Source: Bog-473 sp963836605 (lineage in GTDB: Bacteria > Actinomycetota > Acidimicrobiia > Acidimicrobiales > RAAP-2). Taken from it: a stretch of 64,000 bases of DNA. Made by a program: the position numbers and the translations under genes. Numbering within the stretch: the stretch's first letter is position 1; every line of letters starts with the position of its first letter. The DNA lies in contig CAWIKB010000014.1 in assembly GCA_963836605.1 (NCBI GenBank), positions 523,172 through 587,171 on the forward strand. The letters run 5' to 3'. Shown piece by piece: positions 33,027-41,640 of the stretch. The notes under the pieces were generated by a model, which did no database searches, was not told the origin of the DNA, and saw nothing but the letters and a program-made list of their open reading frames with translations.

Positions 33027-34235
33027 CTATCTTTCGGCCAGGACCGGTTCTCGCGCGGGCAGGACCGAGGCGGGCAGGGGGTGACGGTAGAGGGCGGCGG
33101 CGTTCTCGCTGCAGATGGCCCGCAGCTCGTCGGGCGGGAGGTGGCTCCAGCACTCGGCGATCACCCGCTGGGTGTCCGGCCACGTGCTGTCGCCGTGGGG
33201 GTAGTCGACCTCGACCATGATGTTGCCGACCCCGATGCGGTGGCGGGTGTCGATGGTCGAGGGGTCGTCGATCGTGCAGAACCAGAAATTGCGTTGCAGC
33301 ACCTCGGACGGCCGCAGTTCCCAGCCCAGCCCGTACCCCGATCGGTCCACGATGTTGTCCAGGCGGTCGAGGAGCATGGCCACCCAGCCGATGCCACCTT
33401 CGCTCATGGCGATTTTCAGGGTGGGGTTGCGCATCGGGTAGCCCGACCACAGCCACTCGGCACAGGCGGTGAGGGACAGTTGCCCGAAGAGGGTGGCGCC
33501 GAGTTGGAGGGCCGGAGATCCCGGGGGAGCCGGGGTCAGTCCCGAACTGCCCACGTGCAGCGAGACCACCGTGTCGGTCTCGACGATCGCCTCGATGATG
33601 GGGTTCCAGTGCGGGCGGTCCCACAGCGAGGGCAGGCCGATCTCGTGGGGCCGTTCGGGGAGGGTGACCGAGGTGAAGCCGCGCGACGCGTTGCGCCGGA
33701 TCTCGTCGGCGGCCAGCTGGGGATCGGCCAGATAGGTGATCCCGAGCGGGACGATGCGCTCGGGGTGGGGTTGGTGCCACACCTCGAAGAGCCAGTCGTT
33801 CCAGGCCCGCACGCACGCCAGTCCGAGGTCACGGTCGGGTGAGTCGAAGAACACCCGGCCGCAGAAGCCGGTGATCTGGGACGGGAAATTCACCGAGGCC
33901 CAGACGCCGTTGAGATCCATGTCGTGCAGGCGCGCCTCGACGTCGTAGCAGCCCGGTCGCATCTGATCGAAACGGAAAGGCTCCAGCCCGTAGGTCTCGG
34001 GGCGGCGTCCCGCCACCGCATTCATCCCGACCTGGGTGTACTGCTTGCCCTCGAACTCCCAGACCTGGTGCCCGGCCGGAGTTTCGACGATCCGGGGGGC
34101 CCGCTCGGCCAGCGCGGTCGGGACCCGGCCCTCGAAGGTGTCGGGCGGTTCGACCACATGATCATCGACCGAGATCACCGTCGTGCGGACCTCTCGGGGG
34201 CTGGGGTCCGGAAGGAACAACTCTTGATCCATCAT
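33027..34235 (-). CDS. Amidohydrolase 2 family protein (metal-dependent hydrolase/decarboxylase)
   Basis: The 402-residue TIM-barrel protein begins with TTVISVDDHVVEPPDTFEGRVP, the first metal-site strand in a variant where the usual HxH is DDH, typical of actinobacterial members, continues with TVVSLHVGSSG in the barrel and ends with GNIMVEVDYPHGDSTWPDT, holding the late conserved aspartate and histidine. The superfamily includes non-oxidative decarboxylases (such as gamma-resorcylate decarboxylase) and hydrolases. The aldolase gene is immediately downstream. The substrate is unknown. Confidence 0.87.
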   Translation of the reverse strand: MMDQELFLPDPSPREVRTTVISVDDHVVEPPDTFEGRVPTALAERAPRIVETPAGHQVWEFEGKQYTQVGMNAVAGRRPETYGLEPFRFDQMRPGCYDVEARLHDMDLNGVWASVNFPSQITGFCGRVFFDSPDRDLGLACVRAWNDWLFEVWHQPHPERIVPLGITYLADPQLAADEIRRNASRGFTSVTLPERPHEIGLPSLWDRPHWNPIIEAIVETDTVVSLHVGSSGLTPAPPGSPALQLGATLFGQLSLTACAEWLWSGYPMRNPTLKIAMSEGGIGWVAMLLDRLDNIVDRSGYGLGWELRPSEVLQRNFWFCTIDDPSTIDTRHRIGVGNIMVEVDYPHGDSTWPDTQRVIAECWSHLPPDELRAICSENAAALYRHPLPASVLPAREPVLAER

Positions 34236-34538
34236 GATCCTCCCGGTGGGCTGGTCTCGGCGGGTTCCTGGCTGGTCCCGAGGCCAGTCTGCCCTTGCGG
34301 TCTCTCCGACTCAACCCGGCGCAATGCCCCGTGCAGGCCTCTGAGTCAGACGCGATCACCGGCCGAGCGGGTAGCCCAGCTCAGGGCCGCAGGGTTCGCC
34401 GCCTTCACAGAAAGGACGTCCGACTCCTATCTCGCATTGATCCCTTCACCATTCTCGCCACAGTTCCAACCTGCAGCATGCAAGCGCTCCCCAAATCGGG
34501 GCAGCGTTTGGCCGATGTCGAAAGAAGGACACCAACAG
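34236..34538. other. Intergenic region upstream of a secreted-protein gene
   Basis: About 300 bases without a convincing gene separate the leftward amidohydrolase from the rightward secreted-protein gene. A hairpin can form at 34485-34506 (CGCTCCCC with GGGGCAGCG, one bulged C) and would lie in the 5' leader of the secreted-protein gene, 33 bases before its start. A ribosome site GAAGGA is at 34524-34529. I saw no known riboswitch consensus. Confidence 0.35.
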
Positions 34539-34874
34539 ATGAAACTCCGCATTCGCACCGTGCTCGCCACCTCCGCCCTCACCGCCGGCCTCGTCGCCGG
34601 AGGCGCCGTGATCGCCAACGCCGCGACGAACTCGTCGAGCCCGGTCCCGAGCACCTCGAGCACCTCGAGCACCTCGAGCGCCCCGAACACATCGAGCACA
34701 GCCGCGACACCGGGAGGCATCTCAACCAACAACTCGTCAGGATCGGGGTCCACCACCCCGTCGAGCCATCCGGCTGGGTCCGCCCCTTCGGGGTCCACCA
34801 AGAACTGCCCGAATATGGGGACCAACGCGGGTTCTGCTCCCACGCCGGGATCCGGGTCGACCTCCGGATCCTGA
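34539..34874 (+). CDS. Small secreted Ser/Thr-rich protein
   Basis: A 111-residue exported protein. KLRIRTVLATSALTAGLVAGGAVIANAA is a Sec signal peptide cleaved after ANA. The mature part is almost entirely Ser, Thr, Pro, Gly and Asn (SSPVPSTSSTSSTSSAP) and has no fold, with a single cysteine in TKNCPNMG. A 9-base repeat GAGCACCTC (three copies, 34649-34675) builds the Ser-Thr run. It may be a glycosylated surface or released peptide. The coding region is followed by an unusually strong hairpin, supporting an independent, well-expressed transcript. Confidence 0.7.
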   Translation: MKLRIRTVLATSALTAGLVAGGAVIANAATNSSSPVPSTSSTSSTSSAPNTSSTAATPGGISTNNSSGSGSTTPSSHPAGSAPSGSTKNCPNMGTNAGSAPTPGSGSTSGS

Positions 34875-34887
34875 GCAGCTCCATGCC

Positions 34888-34935
34888 CGAGCGCGTGGGA
34901 CTCCCGGATGGTCCGGGAGTCCCACGAAGCGCTCG
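34888..34935. terminator. Long perfect hairpin downstream of the secreted-protein gene
   Basis: CGTGGGACTCCCGGA (34894-34908) and TCCGGGAGTCCCACG (34912-34926) are perfectly complementary with a three-base loop TGG. An outer stem (CGAGCG at 34888-34893 with CGCTCG at 34930-34935) extends it past a few unpaired bases. This is the strongest hairpin I saw in the window. It stands between convergent genes and is a likely terminator for both, though it has no U tract. Confidence 0.7.
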
Positions 34936-34990
34936 AGCGAGACGTGCGCCCGCAATGGCTTCGGCCGGTTCCGGCCTCTACAGGCAGCGA

Positions 34991-35734
34991 TTAGCCCGTC
35001 AGCATCGATCTGAAAAGTTCGCTCAGGGCCCGCCAGTGTCGTGCTGCCACATCGGGGTCGTAGGTTGGGTTGTCGGGTACGGCGAATCCGTGAAGGGCGG
35101 GATACGTCTCGATCAAATGGTCGACACCGGCCTCGGTAAGCGCAACCTCGAGGAGCGCCGCCTGCGCCGGTGAGAAGGAACTGTCCTTCTCGGCCGCAGC
35201 CACGTAGACCCGTCCCGTGATCCGCCCGACGGTTCGGTGGGGGCTATCCGGCGCGTCGCTGACGAGGTGCCCGCCGTGGAACGATGCCGCGGCGACGATA
35301 CGGTCGGGATGCCGCGCGGCGGCCGTGAGCGACAGCCCACCACCCATGCAGTAGCCCGTCGACCCGACCTTGGTTCCCGCCACCTCTGGCCGCTCCGAGA
35401 GGAACTCCAAGAACGCCCCGGCGTCGCTCGCCGCCATCGCCTTGGTGAGACTGCCGGCCATCGTCCCGAGCCGGGCGCGTTCACCGGGATCGGTGAATGC
35501 AGTTTCGACCCGGAACGGCTCGTATGGGCCGTGTCGGTAGTACAACTCAGGCAGGAAGCCGACGTAGCCCATGCCCGCCAGGTGCTCGGCCATTTCGATG
35601 ATCGCTGGGCGCACACCTCCAGCATCCATGAACATGATCACCGCGGGCCAAGGGCCCCGGCCCTCCGGTGCGAACAAGATCGAAGGGCATAGGCCATCAG
35701 GCGTCGGCACATGCACGTCAGTGCGCTGCGTCAT
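34991..35734 (-). CDS. Dienelactone hydrolase family protein
   Basis: The 247-residue alpha/beta hydrolase has the dienelactone-hydrolase nucleophile motif GYCMGGGLSLTAAARHPDRI with cysteine in place of serine, GPWPAVIMFMDAGGVRPAIIEMAEHLAGMGYVGFLPELYYRHGPYE upstream, and YVAAAEKDSSF with the aspartate and TYPALHGFAVPDN with the histidine of the triad. Family members open lactones in aromatic degradation. GAGAGGAG stands before the ATG at 35734. The gene ends near the strong hairpin shared with the secreted-protein gene. Confidence 0.92.
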   Translation of the reverse strand: MTQRTDVHVPTPDGLCPSILFAPEGRGPWPAVIMFMDAGGVRPAIIEMAEHLAGMGYVGFLPELYYRHGPYEPFRVETAFTDPGERARLGTMAGSLTKAMAASDAGAFLEFLSERPEVAGTKVGSTGYCMGGGLSLTAAARHPDRIVAAASFHGGHLVSDAPDSPHRTVGRITGRVYVAAAEKDSSFSPAQAALLEVALTEAGVDHLIETYPALHGFAVPDNPTYDPDVAARHWRALSELFRSMLTG

Positions 35735-35898
35735 TGAGCTCCTCTCGCCGGAAGAAACCTCATCATGCCGGTCAGCCATTGTCGCGTCGAGCTGCCCCGT
35801 GTCACTACTGGGTAGCAACCCCAACGGAGTGGTGGCCGCGTCGGGCGGTGCGCTCGCGCGTCTTCCCGGCGGCCTCACTGACCGAGAGGATCACTGGG

Positions 35899-35904
35899 TA
35901 CCAT
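35899..35904 (+). promoter_or_regulatory. Candidate -10 element close to the dioxygenase start
   Basis: TACCAT (TANNNT) lies 8 to 13 bases before the ATG at 35912. Only a GGGG stretch precedes the ATG, so the transcript may be leaderless or nearly so. Confidence 0.35.
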
Positions 35905-35911
35905 CGGGGTG

Positions 35912-36739
35912 ATGACCGACGTCCTGCCCCACCCCCTCAACGAGGGGTTCACTTGGGTGGCGCGCCAACCGCCCTTCCGCGCCGTCACCGCGGAGCAGGC
36001 GGCGGCCTACGACGAGCTCGGCTACTTCGTGATGGAGGACGCCTTCGATCCAGCGACACTGGCTGAGGTCGTCGGGGAGATCGACCCGGTGGAGCGGGAG
36101 TTCGAGGACCGGCTGCGCCAGGCCGACGGTGCGAGGGCCTTCATCGCCCGAGCCGACGAGATCACCTTCACCACCCACATCGTCACCCGATCGGAGCGCC
36201 TGCGCCGGTTTGTGGCCTGCCCGCCCCTGACGGACCTGTGTGCCGATCTCATCGGCCCCGACGTCCGTTTGTACTGGGACCAGGCGGTCTACAAGAAGCC
36301 GGGGACGGCGGCGTCGTTCCCGTGGCACCAGGACAACGGCTACGCCTTCCTCGAGCCCCAGCAGTACCTGACCTGCTGGATCGCCTTGACGGATGCCACC
36401 GAGGAGAACGGGTGCCCCTGGGTCGTGCCCGGCCTGCACAAACTGGGCACGCTGCGACATCACGTCACCGACACCGGGCTTGTCTGTTTCGACGAGGCGG
36501 CCGAGGCGGTTCCGGCGCCCGTGGGGGCCGGCGGCATGGTGGTCTTCTCCTCGCTTACCCCCCATAGCACCGGGCCCAACCGCACCGACACCGTGCGCAA
36601 GGCCTACATCGTCCAGTACGCGCCCGATGGTGCCGCCGTGCTGGTGGGCCGGTCCCGCGGCGATGCGCAGCCTGCGCCCGCCGCGGCGCCCGAGCGCCAA
36701 TTCCTCGTCCTCGAGGGTGACCGCCCGATCATCTCGTGA
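35912..36739 (+). CDS. Phytanoyl-CoA dioxygenase (PhyH) family protein
   Basis: A 275-residue Fe(II)/2-oxoglutarate oxygenase of the PhyH group. The start at ATG 35912 is used, with GTG 35909 an equal option. The segment AAYDELGYFVMEDAFDPATLAEVVGEID is the usual N-terminus; FPWHQDNGYAF has the HxD metal pair, and SSLTPHSTGPNRTDTVRKAYIVQY contains the distal histidine and the arginine that binds 2-oxoglutarate. It hydroxylates an unknown, probably hydrophobic substrate. Confidence 0.92.
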   Translation: MTDVLPHPLNEGFTWVARQPPFRAVTAEQAAAYDELGYFVMEDAFDPATLAEVVGEIDPVEREFEDRLRQADGARAFIARADEITFTTHIVTRSERLRRFVACPPLTDLCADLIGPDVRLYWDQAVYKKPGTAASFPWHQDNGYAFLEPQQYLTCWIALTDATEENGCPWVVPGLHKLGTLRHHVTDTGLVCFDEAAEAVPAPVGAGGMVVFSSLTPHSTGPNRTDTVRKAYIVQYAPDGAAVLVGRSRGDAQPAPAAAPERQFLVLEGDRPIIS

Positions 36740-36849
36740 CGTCGCGGTGGCACGATGGTCACGCAATGGGACGGGCCGCAGTGTGAAAAGGTGACTGGTA
36801 TCCCGCGATGGCATCGGGGAACGACACAGTGCGTGAGGGAGTTGTGACG

Positions 36850-37680
36850 ATGGACGTTGGGGGGAGTGCGCTCGTCACGGGTGCCAGCCGGGGTATCGGG
36901 CGAGCGGTTGCCATCGAGCTCGCCGACCGTGGCTTCGACACGGTGGCCACCATGCGCAACCCGCAGAAGGGCGCGGAGCTTCCGGGCCTGACGACCGGAC
37001 GGCTCACCGTGCGCAGCTTGGACGTCACCGATCCCGGCAGCTACGCCATGCCGGATGATCTGCGGGTGCTGGTGAACAATGCCGGCGTCGACTCTGCCTA
37101 CCTGCCGGTCGAACACAGCAACCTCGATGATTGGCGCACGGTGTTCGAGACCAACGTGATCGGCGTGGTGGGCGTCACGATGCCGGCCATCCCCAGGCTT
37201 CGAATCAACCGACCGGCCGTGATCTGCAACATCACGTCATCGTCGATCTTCGCCAGCGTCCCCTTCTACTCCACCTATCGCGCCTCCAAGGCAGCCGTCT
37301 CGGCCTTCGGTGACAGCCTCCGGGCCGAGGTGGCCTCTTCGGGGATTCGCGTGGTCGAGATCGTCCCGGGTCCCATTGACACGGACATGTTCCAGCTCAG
37401 CACGGGCGAGCCGGTCGCGGCCCAGTTCGAGATCTACCGGGCCATGGCTGAGCATGCCGCCCGGGTGCGCCAGGAAGTGGCAGACCCGCTCGTGTCGGCG
37501 CCGGCTGACGCGGCCGCCCTCATCGTCGACGCCATCCTCGACGAGCAGGGACCGATGCGGTACGGGTGCGATCCGTTGTCGATCGGGCTCCTCGACCTGT
37601 GGCGCCAATCGGATGACGAGACCATGTACGAGATGACCGGCCATACTCTCGCCGAGCCGCCGCCGCCGCCCGAGGCCTGA
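36850..37680 (+). CDS. Short-chain dehydrogenase/reductase (SDR)
   Basis: The 276-residue enzyme has the classical SDR layout: SALVTGASRGIGRAVAIELADRG binds NAD(P), VLVNNAGVD is the second motif, CNITSSSIFASVPFYSTYRASKAAVSAFGDSL includes the catalytic serine, tyrosine (YRASK) and lysine. The acidic/basic strand end after the second beta strand (TMRNPQKG) has an arginine, favouring NADP. ATG 36850 is chosen over an in-frame ATG at 36808 because GAGGGAG stands nine bases before it. Substrate unknown. Confidence 0.9.
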   Translation: MDVGGSALVTGASRGIGRAVAIELADRGFDTVATMRNPQKGAELPGLTTGRLTVRSLDVTDPGSYAMPDDLRVLVNNAGVDSAYLPVEHSNLDDWRTVFETNVIGVVGVTMPAIPRLRINRPAVICNITSSSIFASVPFYSTYRASKAAVSAFGDSLRAEVASSGIRVVEIVPGPIDTDMFQLSTGEPVAAQFEIYRAMAEHAARVRQEVADPLVSAPADAAALIVDAILDEQGPMRYGCDPLSIGLLDLWRQSDDETMYEMTGHTLAEPPPPPEA

Positions 37681-37707
37681 GCACCGCCCAGGGTTCGACT
37701 GCCCCGC

Positions 37708-38130
37708 CTACGTGTAGCCCTGCATGATGTGCTCGATCCACCAGGCGGGGGCGGCGTTCATCAGCGTCTGGAGGTCCCAGTAGTCCCACCATCGGATGAT
37801 GGAACCGTCCTGCAACTCTTGGACCGAGACGAACGGCAGGGTGACCTGCTCGCCGGTGTGCCAATGCCAGGTCTCGGCATGTTCGGTGACGACCGAGTCA
37901 CCCTCGGCCACCATGAGGCGCAGCTCGTGGTCGTACCCCGAGAGACGCTCGAGGCCCAGTCGTAGGCGGGCCACGATGAGCTCGGGTCCCCGCGCCACGT
38001 CATCGGGTGGCGAGGGTACGTCGGTGTACTCACTGTCCGGCGTGAAGAACGCGGCGATGGCGTCCCAGTCGCGCCGGTACAGCGCGTTCCAGAACTCCTG
38101 CACCGTGGCTTTGTTGGTCTGATCGCTCAT
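37708..38130 (-). CDS. SnoaL/NTF2-like protein (limonene-epoxide-hydrolase-like)
   Basis: A 140-residue cone-shaped-fold protein: KATVQEFWNALYRRDWDAIAAFFTPDSEYTDVPSPPDDVARGPELI, then HELRLMVAEGDSVVTEHAETWHWHTGEQVTLPFVSVQELQDGSIIRWWDYWDLQTLMNAAP. The DYWD segment near the C-terminus and the asp in YTDVP are shared with hydrolases of this group, but catalytic function is not certain. GGGAGGG precedes the ATG. It converges on the SDR gene. Confidence 0.8.
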   Translation of the reverse strand: MSDQTNKATVQEFWNALYRRDWDAIAAFFTPDSEYTDVPSPPDDVARGPELIVARLRLGLERLSGYDHELRLMVAEGDSVVTEHAETWHWHTGEQVTLPFVSVQELQDGSIIRWWDYWDLQTLMNAAPAWWIEHIMQGYT

Positions 38131-38164
38131 GGTGCTCCCTACCCTCCCACGCGCGCCGCGGTCG

Positions 38165-40321
38165 TCACCGACTTCGTGAGGGAGCGTGCCGGAAGCGGAC
38201 CGTCACTCGCTTCTCGTTGCCGGAAAGCCGCACCGTGCCGGTCCCCTCATCGATGCTGCCCGCGCTGGTGCCTGCGATGTTCTCGACGAACGAGGGCAGC
38301 TGGAACAGGACCGCGCCGCTCGGCGACGCGCCACTGAGCACCAGGGTCACCGCATGTGAGCCCGGCCTGATGGTGACCGCCAGCCGCTTGCCGTCCGTGG
38401 TTGGGAAATGGGTCACCGAGATGGTCGCACCCGGGGTCAGCCAGCGGCCCGGCACGCCCCGGCCCACGGTCAGGTCGCCGTCGGACTCCTGTGCGGCCAG
38501 GGAGTCGAGCAGGACCTTGTTGGCGTTGGCGATGCCCCACGCATGGGGTGAGGCCCCCTGTCCGCCCGCCGGATGGCTTCCGATCCATGGTGAGGCGGGC
38601 GCGGGGGCCGAGGCACTCTCCCACCACGAGTAGGGACCGCTCTGGGTATGGGTGATCATGAACGCGTAGGCCAAGATCCCCTGGTCGCGATGGCTCCGGC
38701 TGGCCAGTCCCCAGCTCCCGTACCCCGCGTTGTAGGCGGTCGAGTAGAAGTCAGTCGGGTAGCCGCCGAAGGTGTCCGGCGGCAGGTCGCCCCGGAGCCG
38801 GCCGAAGCCGTACGCGTACGTCGCATCGATCAGGTCGAGGCCCGGTCCCTTGACCGGTGCGCCGAAGAGGGGCGCGTCCCAGGCCCATCGACCGAAGAGG
38901 AGGGGGGCGGCCCAGTTGGCGTCCTCGGGGTTGTTGCACCGGTTCGCCGTGTTGGGTTGGACCATCGAGCAGGGCAGGTACGAGAGATGGCCCCGCTGGA
39001 TCGTGTCGGTGAGGACCCGATTCGTCGCCGTCAGGAGGCTGGCGTACTGCGCGGTCGCCCACTGGACCTCGCCGGTATCGCCGACCCGCTGGGCCACATA
39101 GCGATAGGCCGCGAGGCCCATCAAGGCCTCGTAGTCGTCGACGGTCCAGTACCCGTCGGAGTCGATGTCGTCGGTGGCGCCGATGATCCCATCGGGTCCG
39201 GTCCGGTCGGCGGCGATTTGGTGCGCGGTCGCTTCGATGCTGGGCTCCGTGGCGCCGGCCGGGCCCGGTGTGGCGAAGTTGGCCTTGACGAAGGCCAGGT
39301 CCCCGGTCTTGAGCAGGTAGATGGCCCAGGGCCACGAGTAGGTCCATAGGCCGTCCTCGTACTGGCCCTGGGAGCCCACCACGTGCCGCGCCTCGAGCAG
39401 CAGCGCGTGAGCATCGCCATCATCGCCCTGCGTAAAGAGAGTGGCCAGTATTCCGATCACATCGTGACTGAATTCCGCGGCGTAGCCGTTGACGCCGGTG
39501 TTCAAGTCGTTGCCGCTGCGGGCAATTTGGGTGTAGATGAATCCGCTCCGGTAGGCGTCGCTCAATTGGGTGTCGGGGACCTCGACGCCGGCGATCTGCG
39601 CCAGTTGGCCGTTCCAGTAGGAGCGCATGTGGGCGAAGTGCTCATCAAAGCTGCCCGCGGACTCCAAGGCGTGGGCGGACGGCCATGGGGAGAGCTTCCC
39701 GAATCGATCGACCGCCAGGACGTAGTCGTGCGTGGCGGTTCGGTGGGGTCCGAGCGTCGCCGGTGCGGTGGCCAGCGGGACCAGGCCCGGCGAGGGATCC
39801 GGGTCGGCCGCGATCGTGCGGTCGCTGGAATTGGTCACGGCCACTCGGGCGTAGACGGCGACATAGGGAGTGGCTCCCAGTGTCACCCTGTCGGCGAACT
39901 CGGTGATGGCGACGGAGGCACCCTGGTGGTAGAAGGTGGTGATCTGGGCGGGAAGGTACCCCTCGGCGTTCACCCACCTGGTGGGACCACCCGAATAGAG
40001 GCCGAAGGCGAACGACTTGTCGATGCCGTCCTGCACGTAGAAGCTTCCCCCCAGGCAGGTGGTGACCCCCTGCGAGTTGCCGGCCCAGCCGATAGCCGAT
40101 GCCGTTCCGTACGCACCGGCGACAGCGTCGATGGACGGGTCCAATGTGCAGGCGAAGGAGGTTGTCCCGGGGGCGGGGTTGGCTGCGCCGGACTCGGGAG
40201 CCACCCCGAAGGTCAACGCGAGCACCAGGAGCGCCACCAGCTGGACCTCGAGGAGATAGGCGGCGCGGGACGCGCGGCGCCCACCCACGTGGGTCAACCA
40301 ACCGCCCGACCCCGTGCTCAC
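38165..40321 (-). CDS. Exported glycosidase-like protein (six-hairpin fold)
   Basis: The 718-residue protein starts on the GTG overlapping the stop of the GH43-like gene (40318-40321). A membrane/signal helix (residues about 20-48) is followed by a beta-rich N-terminal domain (about 50-240) and a helical catalytic-like barrel: DEHFAHMRSYWNGQLAQIAGVEVPD, SQGQYEDGLWTYSWPWAIYLLKTGDLAFVK, DDYEALMGLAAYRYVAQR, and WAAPLLFGRWAWDAP. This layout matches glycoside hydrolases with an alpha/alpha six-hairpin barrel, with the acidic residues expected in helix loops (YEDGLWTYS, NPEDANWAA). A beta-sandwich tail closes it. Specific sugar unknown. It completes a three-gene operon. Confidence 0.7.
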   Translation of the reverse strand: MSTGSGGWLTHVGGRRASRAAYLLEVQLVALLVLALTFGVAPESGAANPAPGTTSFACTLDPSIDAVAGAYGTASAIGWAGNSQGVTTCLGGSFYVQDGIDKSFAFGLYSGGPTRWVNAEGYLPAQITTFYHQGASVAITEFADRVTLGATPYVAVYARVAVTNSSDRTIAADPDPSPGLVPLATAPATLGPHRTATHDYVLAVDRFGKLSPWPSAHALESAGSFDEHFAHMRSYWNGQLAQIAGVEVPDTQLSDAYRSGFIYTQIARSGNDLNTGVNGYAAEFSHDVIGILATLFTQGDDGDAHALLLEARHVVGSQGQYEDGLWTYSWPWAIYLLKTGDLAFVKANFATPGPAGATEPSIEATAHQIAADRTGPDGIIGATDDIDSDGYWTVDDYEALMGLAAYRYVAQRVGDTGEVQWATAQYASLLTATNRVLTDTIQRGHLSYLPCSMVQPNTANRCNNPEDANWAAPLLFGRWAWDAPLFGAPVKGPGLDLIDATYAYGFGRLRGDLPPDTFGGYPTDFYSTAYNAGYGSWGLASRSHRDQGILAYAFMITHTQSGPYSWWESASAPAPASPWIGSHPAGGQGASPHAWGIANANKVLLDSLAAQESDGDLTVGRGVPGRWLTPGATISVTHFPTTDGKRLAVTIRPGSHAVTLVLSGASPSGAVLFQLPSFVENIAGTSAGSIDEGTGTVRLSGNEKRVTVRFRHAPSRSR

Positions 40322-41640
40322 CCGGCCGGTTCGACGCTCGGCATGGGTCCGGCGAAACTCAATCGGCGGAGGTAGAGGTCCCGGCTGTGCGGATAGGCCA
40401 CCGCGCCCGCGGCCCAGGCGTGAAAGGCGATCCAGAGAGTGCCGGAGCTGTCGGCGAAGACCGATGCGCCGCCCGGCCCGGCCACGCCGGAGCCACTGGC
40501 GAGGATCGGTTGGGCCAGGGGTTTGGTGCACGGGCCGAGCGGGCCGGTGCAGGTGGCCACGCCCACCGCGTAGTTGGCGCTGTTCCAGTTGTTCCCCGAG
40601 TAGAAGAGGAAATAGCGCCCGGCCACCGCGACGAGGTCGGGCGCCTCGACCACCCCGCCTTCCCAGCTCTGTCCGGGGCTGAGCAGCGGGACGGCACCGC
40701 TGCCGACCAATCCGGTACCGGCCGGGTCGAGTTGCTGGGACCAGATCGTCGGGGGTTGGCCGTTCGCCCCGATCGTCTTCCACTCGAGATACGGCGTGCC
40801 GTTGATGTCGACGAACGGGGACGGGTCGATGGAGCCACCCAGATTGGCCTGGCAGGCCATCGGGGCCGTCGACGTGTCGACGAAGGGTCCCTGGGGTTGG
40901 GCGGCGGTCGCCGCCGAAATGCACTGTTCCCCGCCGTTGGGCACGACGGCCGAGTAGTAGAGGACGTACTGCCCGCCGATGGGCAGTACCGAGGGCGCCC
41001 AGGTCGCGTTCGGCGCGGCCCAGGCGGGGAGACGGGGCAACGCATTGCCCACCGGGTTCCAGTGCACCAGATCGGTGGACGCGATGATCTGAATATTCCC
41101 TTCGGCGGAGTTGGTGGCGTAGGCGTAGGTTGTGCCTCCGACCGGGAGGACGTAGGGGTCCGGAAAGTCGAAGGGGTAGACCAGTCCGCTGGTGTTCCCG
41201 CCGGCCAGAGTCAGGCACGCGGCGGAGACAGCGGTGAGGTCACCGCCCACCCGCCCGTTGTTGCGGTTCGAGATGTCCGTGAGGGCGCCGTTCACCCCGC
41301 CCAGGCACGTCTGGAGGGTCCCGATGTCGAGCCCCTGGAGGTAGGCCGCCTGGGTGGTGCCGGCCAGGGATGTGTTGGCGGCGGCGAGGACCTGGAGGGT
41401 GAACCCGTCTTCGAGCAGCAGCGTGCTCCGATGCTTGACGGCCAGTTGGCGCGATCCGTTCGCAGCCGCCAACGCGCCCCGCGCCCGCACCAGGTCGGAC
41501 GTGGCGGCCGCGAGGAGCTGATGCTCCTGGCGGGACCGCGTGTGCGCCTGGACGTCGGTCACCACGGACGCGATCAGGACACCGACGGCGACCAGTGCGG
41601 CGAGAGCACCCAGCCGATGCCTGCGCCGTGGCTTACCCAC
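40318..41640 (-). CDS. Membrane-anchored GH43-like beta-propeller protein
   Basis: A 440-residue protein with two parts. Residues about 10-30 are a transmembrane helix, then a helical module ends in DIGTLQTCLGGVNGALTDIS and AVSAACLT (paired cysteines). From about 165 to 440 lies a five-bladed propeller of the GH43 arabinanase/xylosidase type: FPDPYVLPVGGTTYAYATNS holds the first catalytic aspartate, APSVLPIGGQYVLYYS follows, GSIDPSPFVDINGTPYLEWK holds the second, and WEGGVVEAPDLVAVAGRYFLFYSGNNW is the third-blade signature with the glutamate. The start GTG 41640 overlaps the upstream gene by eight bases; ATG 41676 is possible. It is probably a surface arabinose- or xylose-releasing enzyme. 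Confidence 0.8.
   Translation of the reverse strand: MGKPRRRHRLGALAALVAVGVLIASVVTDVQAHTRSRQEHQLLAAATSDLVRARGALAAANGSRQLAVKHRSTLLLEDGFTLQVLAAANTSLAGTTQAAYLQGLDIGTLQTCLGGVNGALTDISNRNNGRVGGDLTAVSAACLTLAGGNTSGLVYPFDFPDPYVLPVGGTTYAYATNSAEGNIQIIASTDLVHWNPVGNALPRLPAWAAPNATWAPSVLPIGGQYVLYYSAVVPNGGEQCISAATAAQPQGPFVDTSTAPMACQANLGGSIDPSPFVDINGTPYLEWKTIGANGQPPTIWSQQLDPAGTGLVGSGAVPLLSPGQSWEGGVVEAPDLVAVAGRYFLFYSGNNWNSANYAVGVATCTGPLGPCTKPLAQPILASGSGVAGPGGASVFADSSGTLWIAFHAWAAGAVAYPHSRDLYLRRLSFAGPMPSVEPAG

Noticed and set aside
32409..33842. A 477-residue rightward frame over the aldolase/amidohydrolase operon
   Set aside because: Low-complexity Gly/Arg/Val composition and full overlap with two well-supported reverse-strand genes; a GC-bias shadow.
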